Both the position numbers and the translations under genes were made by a program. From Symbiodinium natans (taxonomy: Eukaryota > Sar > Dinophyceae > Suessiales > Symbiodiniaceae), in the NCBI GenBank assembly GCA_905221605.1, contig CAJNDS010002617.1:145001-165000 (forward strand): DNA of 20,000 bases, given 5' to 3'. Under the pieces are notes generated by a model. It was not told the origin of the DNA. It saw only the letters and a list, made by a program, of their open reading frames with translations, and ran no database searches. Positions 7,458-14,666 of this stretch are shown in pieces (the first letter of the stretch is position 1; each line of letters opens with the position of its first letter).

Positions 7458-7651
7458 AGGGTTTAGGGTTTCGGGTTTAGGCTTTAGGGGTTTAGGGTTT
7501 TCGGTTTAGGGTTCAGGGGCTTAGGGTCTCGGGCTTACAGTTATGGTTATGGCACATGAAGGAAGGGTTTAGGGTTTAGGGTTTAGGGTTTAGGGTTTAG
7601 GGTTTAGGGTGTAGGGTTTAGGGTTTAGCCTTTAGGGTTTAGGGTTTAGGG
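7458..7651 (+). repeat. Two adjacent telomere-type tracts, G-strand
   Basis: A degenerate part (7458-7540, TTTCGGG and CTTAGGG variants), about 24 unique bases, then nearly perfect TTTAGGG from 7566 to 7651. Confidence 0.92.
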
Positions 7652-7775
7652 CCTGTAATTTGACTATGCAAGGGGTCCCAATACAAGTTAGGGCATGTTC
7701 CCTTAAGCGCAGCCGTTCGCCAACGAGTCTAGGGTTTACGGAGTCCAATACCCCAGAATTAAGGTTTATTCCTGA

Positions 7776-7937
7776 AATCATACTACAGGATCCTCCCTCT
7801 GTGATTTAGGGTGTTTTGCCCTTGATGCCGTAGGTAGCGCCAGGGATCGCACCCAGCTCAAAGACCTGAGTGAAGGCAAACTGAATCCGAAGCCCGGCGT
7901 CCTACGCCTAGCACCCAATGGCTCGGCAGGTGGCTAA
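7776..7937 (+). other. Coding-like island 8 (unrecognised)
   Basis: Open from after TGA 7773-7775 to TAA 7935-7937, 53 codons. The right part reads LDAVGSARDRTQLKDLSEGK and continues LNPKPGVLRLAPNGSAGG. An acceptor-like TACTACAG|GA lies near the left edge (7782-7790). The composition is protein-like; no family is recognised. Surrounding DNA (7652-7775, 7938-8088) is unique with nothing I can name. Confidence 0.35.
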
Positions 7938-8088
7938 AGCGAAGCTAAGCATTTTGGGTCGCGATAGCCAGACAGAGAACATGGGACCAAGTGCCAAGTC
8001 CCAAACCACAGCGCCCTCGCGGGGTAGGCGAAACTGTGCGGGGTGGGGGGTTGATTTTCGGATTAGGGTATAGGCTTCGGGTTTGGAC

Positions 8089-8109
8089 TTTAGGGTTTAG
8101 GGTTTGGGG
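8089..8109 (+). repeat. Short telomere-type tract, G-strand
   Basis: Two perfect units and one variant in unique DNA. Confidence 0.75.
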
Positions 8110-8219
8110 GAACTGTGCAGCAAGCCTTCCATGTTGCCACAGGCGCTGCGGGCCTCGTCAATGAGGCACGGTAGTTTTTGGACCTGGGATCACAGGTTGC
8201 CTTTGGGGGTGAATAGGCT

Positions 8220-8275
8220 AACCCTAAACCCTAAACGCTAAACCCTAAACCCGAAACCCTAAACCCTAAAGCCCT
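8220..8275 (-). repeat. Telomere-type tract, C-strand
   Basis: About eight units with CGCTAAA and CCCGAAA variants. Confidence 0.93.
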
Positions 8276-8384
8276 GTAGGGTGTGCTCTTGTGCAGCGGC
8301 ACCTCACTCCCAGGGGTCTGCAGATCAGGCGAAAGCCTCAACAAAATTCGGGGCGAAAGCGCTCTGCCAAAGGCAGCTGACATT

Positions 8385-8470
8385 CCTAAACCCTAGACCC
8401 TAAACCCTAAACCCTAAACCCTAAACCCTAAACCCCAAACCCTAAACCCGAAACCCTAAACCCTAAACCC
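8385..8470 (-). repeat. Telomere-type tract, C-strand
   Basis: About twelve units, mostly perfect CCCTAAA. The unique spacer before it (8276-8384) has no supported content. Confidence 0.95.
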
Positions 8471-8544
8471 TCTTTTTTTGGTGCTCCTTCCCCTTTATCT
8501 TTGCGGTTCGTCCTTTGCTGATCTGCAGCCCATTTGAGGTGCTC

Positions 8545-8647
8545 AAGTTGCCTCCCCCTTATACCAATACTAACAGTTCTGGGATTGTAGGACCCCGATG
8601 AGAATCCCCATTAAGGACTGCTAGTATAAGGGGGAACATCCCAAGTT
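8545..8647 (+). mobile_element. MITE-like family B, copy 2
   Basis: Left arm AAGTTGCCTCCCCCTTATAC and right arm GTATAAGGGGGAACATCCCAAGTT are inverted repeats with some mismatches in the left arm. AACAGTTCT and AAGGACTGCTAG extend the stem. Interior about 35 bases. No coding capacity. Confidence 0.75.
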
Positions 8648-8801
8648 TTGGGTTTAGGCTGTGAAGATGTCCTTTCTGGCCCTTCGGTGATGTGATCTTG
8701 TGTCGGGAGGTGCATAGAAGAAAGCAACAAAGCGCCCTGCAACGCCTTTCATCGCGGACCTTACTTGCAGCTGCCCATGCACTTCGAAGTGGGTCCTAAT
8801 T

Positions 8802-8946
8802 AAACCCCAAACCCCAAACCCCAAACCCCAAACCCTAAACCCTATACCCCAAACCCCAAACCCTAAACCCCAAACCCCAAACCCTAAACCCTAAACCCCA
8901 AGCCCTAAACCCTAAGCCTACGAAACCCTAAACCTACTAAACCTAA
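8802..8946 (-). repeat. Degenerate telomere-type tract, C-strand
   Basis: Dominated by CCCCAAA with CCCTAAA, CCCTATA and CTACGAAA variants. Most of the unique spacer 8648-8801 has no supported content. Confidence 0.92.
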
Positions 8947-8948
8947 CA

Positions 8949-9080
8949 TCTGCAATCCGAAGCCGCCCCTTCTCCCAAAGCTGGAAGCCCTCGCAGCTCG
9001 TCGGCTTCGTCGGCGATGCGGTGGCGGACACTGTGGACGACTTCCGGGAGAAAGGCCCGCGTTTAGGGTTTAGGGTTTAG
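8949..9080 (+). other. Coding-like island 9 (unrecognised)
   Basis: The strongest coding-like island. Frame SAIRSRPFSQSWKPSQLVGF continues VGDAVADTVDDFREKGPR with GC at most third positions, then enters TTTAGGG repeat and stops at TAG 9078-9080. The acidic, helix-friendly C-terminal half suggests a real protein segment. No start codon, and no family recognised. Flanked by a C-strand tract on the left and a G-strand tract on the right. Confidence 0.4.
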
Positions 9081-9099
9081 GGTTTAGGGTTTAGGGTTT
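9061..9099 (+). repeat. Pure (TTTAGGG) tract, G-strand
   Basis: Five perfect units joining coding-like island 9 directly to MITE B copy 3. Confidence 0.95.
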
Positions 9100-9102
9100 G
9101 CT

Positions 9103-9202
9103 TGGGATGTTCCCCCTTACACTTACAGTCCTGAATAGGGATTAGAATAGGGGGTACTAGAATCCCTGTGTAAGGACTGTTAGTATGTGGGGGAACATCC
9201 CA
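9103..9202 (+). mobile_element. MITE-like family B, copy 3 (best preserved)
   Basis: 100 bases. Ends TGGGATGTTCCCCC and GGGGGAACATCCCA are perfect 14-base inverted repeats. The stem continues through TACAGTCCT / AAGGACTGTTAGTA. No coding capacity. It lies immediately beside a pure TTTAGGG tract. Confidence 0.85.
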
Positions 9203-9394
9203 TAGGATGCCCTAACAGAAGGACCCGAATAAGGTGCCCCTAATTTCGTAAACGCCCATATGTATACTGTACGTTTGTAAGGTAATTCAAGAGGTTGTTT
9301 TTCCAGAGTCGCAATCTTTTTTTTGTTACCTCAACTGGTGCAAAATTCCTTCGGTCGCCTTATTGCGTATCTTTTCGAAGCTTCTGGTCTGAGG

Positions 9395-9416
9395 GTGTGT
9401 GTGTGTGTGTGTGTGT
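9395..9416. repeat. (GT)11 microsatellite
   Basis: Eleven perfect GT units next to a G-strand telomere-type tract. The rest of 9203-9394 is unique with no supported gene. Confidence 0.97.
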
Positions 9417-9417
9417 T

Positions 9418-9472
9418 GAGGGGTTTAGGATTTAGGGTTCAGGGTTTAGGGATTAGGGTTTAGGGATTTAGA
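9418..9472 (+). repeat. Degenerate telomere-type tract, G-strand
   Basis: TTTAGGG, TTCAGGG and ATTAGGG variants. Confidence 0.88.
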
Positions 9473-9495
9473 GTCATGTCGCATTCTGTAGGCTT

Positions 9496-9576
9496 CAGGG
9501 TCTGAAGCGTGCGGACGCCAAAGAACACTCAACGCTGCAGGCCCTTCTCCCCGACTGCTTTTTCCCTAAACCCTAA
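9496..9576 (+). other. Coding-like island 10 (unrecognised)
   Basis: Frame QGLKRADAKEHSTLQALLPD, then CFFPKP and TAA 9574-9576 supplied by the following CCCTAAA tract. Open somewhat upstream. Protein-like helix composition; no start or family. Confidence 0.3.
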
Positions 9577-9673
9577 ACCCTAAACCCTAAACCCTAAACC
9601 CTAAACCCTAAACCCTAAACCCTAAACCCCAAACCCCAAACCCCAAACCCCAAACCCCAAACCCCAAACCCCA
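9564..9673 (-). repeat. Telomere-type tract, C-strand, two-block
   Basis: Nine perfect CCCTAAA followed by about six uniform CCCCAAA. The clean switch between two homogeneous blocks indicates local amplification of a variant unit. Confidence 0.97.
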
Positions 9674-9768
9674 CACTGCGGAGGCCATGCTCTGAAGTGC
9701 AATGCAGGGGTCAGAGTCATGGTTGCTAGTATTCCCTTAGGGTCCCTATGCAAATATACTAAGGTACT

Positions 9769-9809
9769 ACCCTAAACCCTAAACCCCAAACCCCAAACCC
9801 TAACCCCCA
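9769..9809 (-). repeat. Telomere-type tract, C-strand
   Basis: About six CCCTAAA/CCCCAAA units. Confidence 0.92.
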
Positions 9810-9819
9810 TTCTAGTTTT

Positions 9820-10005
9820 TTAAGGCCCCGATATTATGTCGTCCAAAGGGAAGGAGGGGCTGACTTGCTCCCCCCCGACGGGGTTCCAGAGAGCATGACG
9901 ACCAATAAACTGGATGGCCACAGAATCAAGGTCTGCTCGAAGGTTCACCAGACCCGAAAGGTTTGAAGCTTCCCGGCTCTCTGTTTTCCAATTCTGTCCA
10001 AACAT
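9820..10005 (-). CDS. Small ATG-initiated open frame, hypothetical
   Basis: 61 codons on the minus strand from ATG at 10005 (G at -3) to TAA at 9820. It reads MFGQNWKTESREASNLSGLV, then residues such as LRADLDSVAIQFIGRHALW and a C-terminus SFPLDDIISGP. Composition is diverse and protein-like. Telomere-type tracts flank it on both sides, and the start lies about 10 bases from one. It could be a small gene, an exon or a fragment. No family recognised. Confidence 0.35.
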   Translation of the reverse strand: MFGQNWKTESREASNLSGLVNLRADLDSVAIQFIGRHALWNPVGGEQVSPSFPLDDIISGP

Positions 10006-10013
10006 CCCCAAAA

Positions 10014-10062
10014 GCCCCTAAAACCCTAAAACCTAAACCCTAAACCCTAAACCCTAAACCCT
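10014..10062 (-). repeat. Telomere-type tract, C-strand
   Basis: About seven units, perfect toward the right. Confidence 0.93.
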
Positions 10063-10098
10063 CCTGTGAAAATAAAACACCCTGAGCCCCCCCCTTTG

Positions 10099-10179
10099 AG
10101 CATCCGCTCAGGTGCTGTGGGCGCGGTCAAGGACGGCATCGCGGATGCTGCGGACTTGAGTCTTGACGGTGCATACTAG
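10099..10179 (+). other. Coding-like island 11 (unrecognised C-terminus)
   Basis: 26 codons SIRSGAVGAVKDGIADAADL and SLDGAY ending at TAG 10177-10179, which overlaps the start of a G-strand tract. A pyrimidine run then CCGCTCAG|G could be a splice acceptor. No family recognised. Confidence 0.3.
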
Positions 10180-10355
10180 GGTTTAGGGTTTAGGGTTTGG
10201 GTTTAGGGTTTAGGGTTTAGGGTTTATGGTTTATGGTTTAGGGTTTAGGGTTTAGGGCTTAGGGTTTAGGGTTTAGGCTTTTCGGTTATTTGCGGTCATG
10301 GCTTCCTTGGGGGTTTAGGGTTTAGGGTTCTGGGTTTAGGGTGTTGGGTTTGGGG
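10176..10355 (+). repeat. Telomere-type tract, G-strand
   Basis: Perfect TTTAGGG with TTTATGG and CTTAGGG variants to 10282, a short unique patch, then more units at 10311-10355. Confidence 0.93.
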
Positions 10356-10702
10356 TTATTTGGAGTTCAATGTTTCAGACATAAAGTCTTAGAGGCTAGT
10401 AGGGGTTAGGTCCTGGGGTTCGGGTTCCAGGTTTGGGGGTTTTGGGCTTAACCTGGAGAAAGCTACCTTTCCAAGAGTCAGGGGCATGTTATTTCTGTTT
10501 AAGGGTATACGGGTTGCAGACGTGTTGGGCTTGCGCTCCAAAAGCAGAGCTTGAACGCCTTTCAAGATTTAGGGAGTAGGGTGGACCCTACATCCTCAGC
10601 ACCAAGTCCCAAAGCCTAAATCCTAAGCTTCAGCTCCCAACCCCTTATCGGACATGAGTCGCTTCCATGCGGTCAAAGGTAGCCCACTGCTCAACCACTT
10701 GC
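10356..10702. other. Unique block, no recognised content
   Basis: Mixed-composition DNA with isolated G-rich and C-rich heptamer relics. No open frame with convincing composition on either strand. Confidence 0.5.
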
Positions 10703-10779
10703 GTTCCTAAACCCTAGAAAAATTAAATACCTCTAAAATACCCCAATACCCTAAACCCCTAAAGTTCTAAACCCTAGAA
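10703..10779 (-). repeat. Short direct repeat with telomere-like core
   Basis: GTTCCTAAACCCTAGAA (10703-10719) and GTTCTAAACCCTAGAA (10764-10779) flank an AT-rich, C-strand-like spacer. The repeat itself contains TAAACCCTA. Confidence 0.6.
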
Positions 10780-10817
10780 GAAGGCCATGGCCAGAAAGTC
10801 TTGGCGCTGTTCAAGGG

Positions 10818-10860
10818 CTTGGGGTTTAGGGTTTAGGGTTTAGGGTTTAGGGTTTAGGGT
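10818..10860 (+). repeat. Pure (TTTAGGG) tract, G-strand
   Basis: About six units, nearly perfect. Confidence 0.95.
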
Positions 10861-10989
10861 TCTCAGTGCTCTAAGAGAACAGCGGGAGCATTGAAGAGCC
10901 GGAACGGTTTGCAGTTGGTGGCCAAGTTCATGTGCTCGGCGCCTGTGCGGCACGTGGGCCTAGTTGCAGTGGACAGCCCTAAACCCTAA
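10861..10989 (+). other. Coding-like island 12 (unrecognised)
   Basis: Open through the whole unique block, about 38 codons before the repeat. It reads SKRTAGALKSRNGLQLVAKF then MCSAPVRHVGLVAVDSP and ends at TAA 10987-10989 in the following CCCTAAA tract. Basic N-terminal half, hydrophobic strand-like end. An acceptor-like TTCTCAG|T is at the left edge. No family recognised. Confidence 0.35.
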
Positions 10990-11204
10990 ACCCTAAACCC
11001 TAAACCCTAAACCCTAAACCCTAAACCCTAAACCCTAAACCCTAAACCCTAAACCCTAAACCCTAAACCCTAAACCCTAAACCCTAAACCCCAAACCCTA
11101 AACCCTAAACCCTAAACCCTAAACCCTAAACCCTAAAACCCTAAAACCCTAAACCCTAAACCCTGAACCCTAAACCTTAAACCCGAAACCCTAAACCCTA
11201 AACC
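10978..11204 (-). repeat. Long pure (CCCTAAA) tract, C-strand
   Basis: About 32 units; the first 15 are perfect, then one CCCCAAA, two CCCTAAAA and a few CCCTGAA/CCTTAAA near the right edge. Among the longest homogeneous tracts in the window. Confidence 0.98.
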
Positions 11205-11205
11205 G

Positions 11206-11277
11206 GCCCTGGCGCTTGAAGAACTTCGCTGCAGCCGGATGTTGCAGGGGGCCGGACAACACCACCGGGCGACGCAG
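11206..11277 (+). other. Coding-like island 13 (unrecognised)
   Basis: The unique block between a C-strand and a G-strand tract is open in one frame: ALALEELRCSRMLQGAGQHH then RATQ. It stays open a little way into degenerate repeat. The right edge ACGCAG|GGTTTAGGG could be a splice boundary. No family recognised. Confidence 0.3.
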
Positions 11278-11435
11278 GGTTTAGGGTGTCCTTGGGCTGC
11301 AGGGTTTGGGGATTTTTTGGGTTTTTAAGGGTGGTTAGGGTTTCTAACGTTTTTAGGGTTTAGGGGTGAAGGGTTTTTAAAAATTTAGGGTTTTTAGGGT
11401 TGAGGGCTGTAGGGTTTTTAAGGCTGTTACGGTTG
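11278..11435 (+). repeat. Degenerate telomere-type tract, G-strand
   Basis: TTTTTAGGG and TTTAGGG variants with T-rich expansions and interruptions. Confidence 0.75.
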
Positions 11436-11507
11436 CGTGTTGTTCAACGTTTTCGACTTGGGCGTTTGCTGCTTGGCCGTGCTTGGAGGATTTAAACTTA
11501 AACCCAA

Positions 11508-11635
11508 ATTACTACCAATTGCTCAAGAACCCCCCCCCCCCCCCCAACAAAAAACAACTTCATTATAAGGGCAATATAGGGAGTGTTATTCTACATTTTT
11601 TGGGGGGGGGGGGGTTCTTAAGCAAATAGTAGATT
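11508..11635. mobile_element. MITE-like element D with poly-C/poly-G arms
   Basis: Inverted arms ATTACTACCAATTGCTCAAG-AA-C16 (11508-11545) and G13-TTCTTAAGCAAATAGTAGATT (11602-11635). The two arms pair over about 25 bases plus the C/G runs. About 56 bases of AT-rich loop. One copy only in this window. No coding capacity. Confidence 0.7.
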
Positions 11636-11839
11636 ATACAGGTCAAACTCTGCACAGTACCCAAAGAGCTCAATAGCCCTTCATTCAGGAACAGACCCTG
11701 TACATCATACTAGGGATCCCTGTAAAGTTTAAGGTCCATTCCTTCATGAAGAGGTTTTGGGCCCTCCGGGTACTACCCAACCAGCCCCCCAGACCGCAAA
11801 TCCCTTGATGCCATCCAGCCAAGCCCGGCAAAAAAGCAC
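11636..11839. other. Unique block, possible family E relative
   Basis: GATCCCTGTAAAGTTTAAGGTCC (near 11717) resembles TTCCTGTAAAGTTTGGCCCC in family E copy 2 at 17976. Flanking GTACCC motifs occur on both sides. Too weak to call an element. No supported gene. Confidence 0.3.
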
Positions 11840-11942
11840 GGTTTAGGTTTAGGGTTTAGGGTTTAGGGTTTATGGATTAGGGTTTAGGGTTTAGGGTTTT
11901 AGGGTTTAGGGTTTAGGGTTTAGGGCTTAGGGCTTAGGGCTT
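11840..11942 (+). repeat. Telomere-type tract, G-strand
   Basis: About fourteen units, mostly TTTAGGG, with CTTAGGG at the right edge. Confidence 0.95.
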
Positions 11943-11984
11943 TGCATGTAAGATCGTTCTGGGCCTGCTCGGATTTGGAGCCCT

Positions 11985-12004
11985 TCCCCCCCCCCCCCCC
12001 CCCC
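11985..12004. repeat. Poly-C run
   Basis: An uninterrupted run of about 19-20 C followed by TTTGCC. The length may be inaccurate. Confidence 0.9.
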
Positions 12005-12041
12005 TTTGCCTTTGAGATTCCAGAGCCCACAAATCGAGACG

Positions 12042-12110
12042 CCCAAACCCTAAACCCTAAACCCGAAACCCTAAACCCTAAACCCTAAACCCTGAACCCT
12101 AAACCCTAGG
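12042..12110 (-). repeat. Telomere-type tract, C-strand
   Basis: About nine units with CCCGAAA and CCCTGAA variants. Confidence 0.94.
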
Positions 12111-12196
12111 TTTTATAAACCCTATAAGCCCTAATTTCAATCCCAGGATCATCGACTCCGTGGCCTCTGTTTGGGGCTTCCTTGGGGGAAGGACCC

Positions 12197-12258
12197 CCAA
12201 TAGTCAAGCGGTTTAGGGTTTAGGGTTTCGGGTTTAGGGTTTAGGGTTTAGGGTTTGG
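12197..12258 (+). repeat. Telomere-type tract, G-strand, with recurrent junction
   Basis: CCAATAGTCAAG (12197-12208) directly precedes about seven TTTAGGG units. The same 12 bases precede the tract at 3030. Preceding unique block 12111-12196 has no supported content. Confidence 0.9.
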
Positions 12259-12471
12259 ACCCTAGAGAATCCCTTAGAGGGCAAAAATAGGGGATGTGAG
12301 GTACCTAAGTCCCTCACTCCGTGCTCAGAACCGGGGGGAAGGTCCCTAAGGTTCCCTAGTATACTCCTAGTATGGCCCTTTTTCTCTCGCGTAGAGCATC
12401 TTTAACAAGGGTCCCCGAACCAAGGGTGCAACCTTGGTGGTCTGCCTGTTTCGTTTAGAATGGTTACGGTT
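12259..12471. other. Unique block, no recognised content
   Basis: Contains CCCTAGAGAATCCCTTAGAGGG and GTTCCCTAGTATACTCCTAGTATGG, short self-similar pieces that recall family B arms but do not align well. Confidence 0.4.
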
Positions 12472-12539
12472 CAGGGTTTAGGGTTTAGGGTTTAGGGTTT
12501 AGGGTTTGGGGTTTAGGGTTTAGGGTTTAGGGTTTTGGG
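12472..12539 (+). repeat. Telomere-type tract, G-strand
   Basis: About nine units, mostly perfect. Confidence 0.95.
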
Positions 12540-12738
12540 GGCCGAGTTAGTTCGAATGTGTAGTTATAGGGTCTGAGGTTTTACGGGTATATCGGGGTAG
12601 CTTACATTCTAGGTATTGCTGGGATTATATGGGGATAGCCTTGATATTGTGTCAGAATCAAAATGTATATAGCCATGCACTCGTATTGTATTACCATGCA
12701 ATATAATATGAGATATACGACACTAATGCTTCAGGAAT

Positions 12739-12934
12739 GGAGGTTCATGTGCAGTTACAAGTAGGGTTCTAAGTATGGTAACTCTACTTGTAATTCATTC
12801 AGGGTACTTCTATCCCTACTGTTTGCTACCCAGGAACAAGGAACCCTCAACCGTAAACCCCAAACCCCAAACTCTAGACCCTGAAACCCAAAACCCTGAA
12901 CCCTAAACCCTCCGCATAGCTACCATGAACCTCC
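12739..12934. mobile_element. Probable family A relative containing a C-strand tract
   Basis: Ends GGAGGTTCATG (12739-12749) and CATGAACCTCC (12924-12934) are perfect inverted 11-mers and equal the core of the family A terminal repeat. Inside lies a hairpin GTTACAAGTAGGGTT / AACTCTACTTGTAAT. From 12841 to 12912 a degenerate CCCTAAA tract occupies the right half. The interior is only loosely like copies 1 and 2. Confidence 0.55.
12841..12912 (-). repeat. Degenerate telomere-type tract, C-strand
   Basis: CCCTCAA, CCCCAAA, CCCTGAA and CCCTAAA units between the two family A-like ends. Confidence 0.85.
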
Positions 12935-12949
12935 GAGGCAACCCTGGGG

Positions 12950-13062
12950 CCCTCAACCCTAAAACCCCAAACCTCATACCGAAACCCCCCCAAACCCTGA
13001 ACCCTAAACCCTAAACCCTAAACCCGAAACCCGAAACCCTAACCCCAAACCCGAAACCCTGC
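12950..13062 (-). repeat. Degenerate telomere-type tract, C-strand
   Basis: CCCTAAA with CCCGAAA and CCCCAAA variants. Confidence 0.9.
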
Positions 13063-13137
13063 TAGTTTCGGGGTTGGGGACGTCTCGGGCCCGACGCTTT
13101 TTTGTTGAGCTAGGGTTGCGGCTTAGTTTTCAATCTT

Positions 13138-13175
13138 CAGGGCTAGGCGTTCAGGGTTCAGGGTTGAGGGTTTTG
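13138..13175 (+). repeat. Short degenerate tract, G-strand
   Basis: TTCAGGG and TTGAGGG units. Confidence 0.7.
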
Positions 13176-13333
13176 CAGCAGTGGAGTTTAGCACGCCAAG
13201 CCCTCAATCCCAAACCCTAAACTTTGTGGTACTTTACTGTAACTTTAGATCCTTACCTTTTTTGGGTTTATTGGGTTTCTTATTAAGGCAGCTAAAAGTT
13301 TAATTTATAGCTACCCTCCTGAGTGCAGCCAAG

Positions 13334-13431
13334 TAAAGATAGAACAAATAAACCCTAAAGCCTAAGGCCTAAGGCCTAAACCCTAACCTTAAACCCTAAA
13401 CCATAAACCATAAACCCTAAAGATAGAACAA
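13334..13431 (-). repeat. C-strand tract flanked by a 14-base direct repeat
   Basis: TAAAGATAGAACAA occurs at 13334-13347 and again at 13418-13431, on either side of a degenerate CCCTAAA/CCTAAGG/CCATAAA tract. The two copies are 84 bases apart. Only the first TAAA could come from the heptamer, so at least 10 bases are genuine duplication. The left neighbour 13226-13333 has weak similarity to family C. Confidence 0.85.
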
Positions 13432-13551
13432 GCATCAGCCTAGACTGCCCTCGAGGTTAAGAGTCTCGTGGCACCCACAACTTTGTCGCCCGTCCGTCGC
13501 GCCTCGTGAATCAGGGAAAGACTGGACAACCCATGGTCATAACAGGGTTCA

Positions 13552-13710
13552 AGCCCTAAACCCTAAACCCGAAGCCCTAAACCCTAAGCCCTAAACCCTA
13601 AACCCTAAGCCCGAAGCCCCAAACCCTAAACCCTAAGACCTAAACCTTAAACCCTATCTCATAAACCCCCCTCAGACCTAAAGCCCTGAGCCCTGAAACC
13701 CTGGCATCGC
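13552..13710 (-). repeat. Degenerate telomere-type tract, C-strand
   Basis: CCCTAAA, CCCGAAG, CCCTAAG and ACCTAAA variants. Confidence 0.9.
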
Positions 13711-13729
13711 AGGGGGGTTCTCACCCACC

Positions 13730-13981
13730 ATGAACAGCGGCAAGAGCCGTGTTTTGTCAACATCCTATTCGAAGGCAGAAAATTGGGTTTGTGCTTTGGA
13801 AGAATTCTTTTTTCCCCCTTCCAAAGGCTTTAAAGAGCAACCCAGGAGTGGGTGCTTGCAGAGAGGACTCGGGGTAGCTATCAGCGAGACGTCAGGTTTC
13901 CAGCTCTGCCTCATCCTTTCCAGAGTCTTTTTTTTGCTGGTAGGGTCCCTCCAAATTCTGTATTCGCGTATGCGTGTTTAG
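13730..13981 (+). CDS. ATG-initiated open frame, hypothetical small protein
   Basis: 83 codons from an ATG in a near-ideal eukaryotic context (CCCACCATGAAC). The N-terminal two thirds is polar (MNSGKSRVLSTSYSKAENW, then FFFPPSKGFKEQPRSG). Residues about 58-75 (LCLILSRVFFLLVGSLQIL) form a possible membrane segment. The stop TAG is the first heptamer of the following TTTAGGG tract, so the natural C-terminus may be cut off. No family recognised. It is the longest ATG-initiated frame not built from repeat, but could still be chance. Confidence 0.35.
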   Translation: MNSGKSRVLSTSYSKAENWVCALEEFFFPPSKGFKEQPRSGCLQRGLGVAISETSGFQLCLILSRVFFLLVGSLQILYSRMRV

Positions 13982-14029
13982 GGTTTAGGGTTTGGGGTTT
14001 AGGGTTTATAGTGTTTAGGGTTTAGGGTC
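13978..14029 (+). repeat. Telomere-type tract, G-strand
   Basis: About seven units with TTTGGGG and TTTATAGTG variants. Confidence 0.92.
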
Positions 14030-14090
14030 CCCCTCCCCCCTTGTAAATTCTAGACCCTCAGCGCCGAAAAACAACGTTCTGGGAGGATAA

Positions 14091-14237
14091 GGTAGGTGCC
14101 GAGGGCGCTTGCTCGACCCTTCGGCGACCGCCACGGACACGGGCCCCACGCCTAAAGACCTGCAGCCATGGGAAGATGACGATGAGGTGCGGAGGGTGTG
14201 GAGTCTAGAGTCTACTCGGAAGTTCGCGAGTAGCTAG
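14091..14237 (+). other. Coding-like island 14 (unrecognised C-terminus)
   Basis: Open from after TAA 14088-14090 to TAG 14235-14237, 48 codons. It reads LLDPSATATDTGPTPKDLQP then WEDDDEVRRVWSLESTRKF. The acidic and Trp-containing end is distinctive and protein-like, with GC-rich codons. Acceptor-like sites are not clear. No family recognised. Confidence 0.4.
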
Positions 14238-14239
14238 AA

Positions 14240-14312
14240 GTAGGGATGTAAGTAGGACCGCTATACTTGTACACTTATTTTGGGGTACGCATGACCCTAC
14301 TTACAACTGCCT
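14240..14312. mobile_element. CCCTACTT hairpin element, copy 1
   Basis: TGTAAGTAGG (14247-14256) and CCTACTTACA (14296-14305) form a 10-base perfect stem with about 39 bases between. The right arm CCCTACTTACAACTGC matches the 12751 arm CCCTACTTGTAACTGC (reverse complement) at 14 of 16, linking it to the family A relatives. Confidence 0.5.
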
Positions 14313-14314
14313 GT

Positions 14315-14410
14315 TAGGGTTTAGGGTTTAGGGGTTGAGGGTTTAGGATTTAGGGTCTAGGGGTTTAGGGTTTAGGGGTTTAGGGTTTAGGGTTTAGGGT
14401 TTAGGGTTCA
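14315..14410 (+). repeat. Telomere-type tract, G-strand
   Basis: About thirteen units with TTGAGGG, TCTAGGGG and TTTAGGGG variants. Confidence 0.94.
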
Positions 14411-14514
14411 AGTAGAGTCCAGAGCCTAGAGGCTTTGGGATGTCGAGCATTTGTGTTCACAGGACGTCCACCTCGGATCCCTCTAAAGCTGTTGGCGATG
14501 ACCTCTCTGACGGG

Positions 14515-14620
14515 GGGTTTAGGGTTTAGGGTTTGGGGTTTAGGGTTTGGGGTTTAGGGTTTGGGGTTTAGGGTTTAGGGTTTAGGGGATGGGGTTGAGG
14601 CGTTGGGGTTTTGGGGGTTT
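14515..14620 (+). repeat. Telomere-type tract, G-strand, alternating variants
   Basis: A regular alternation of TTTAGGG and TTTGGGG (14-base dimer unit) over about 50 bases, then TTTAGGG and degenerate G-rich repeat. Confidence 0.94.
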
Positions 14621-14666
14621 TAGTTGCTTCTAACGGCCCTCCTTGGCCTAGCGCCCGAGCGCTTTG

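Noticed and set aside
9721-9768. Possible extra family B copy (GCTAGTATTCCCTTAGGG)
   Set aside because: Only a short arm-like piece aligns and no second arm is visible.
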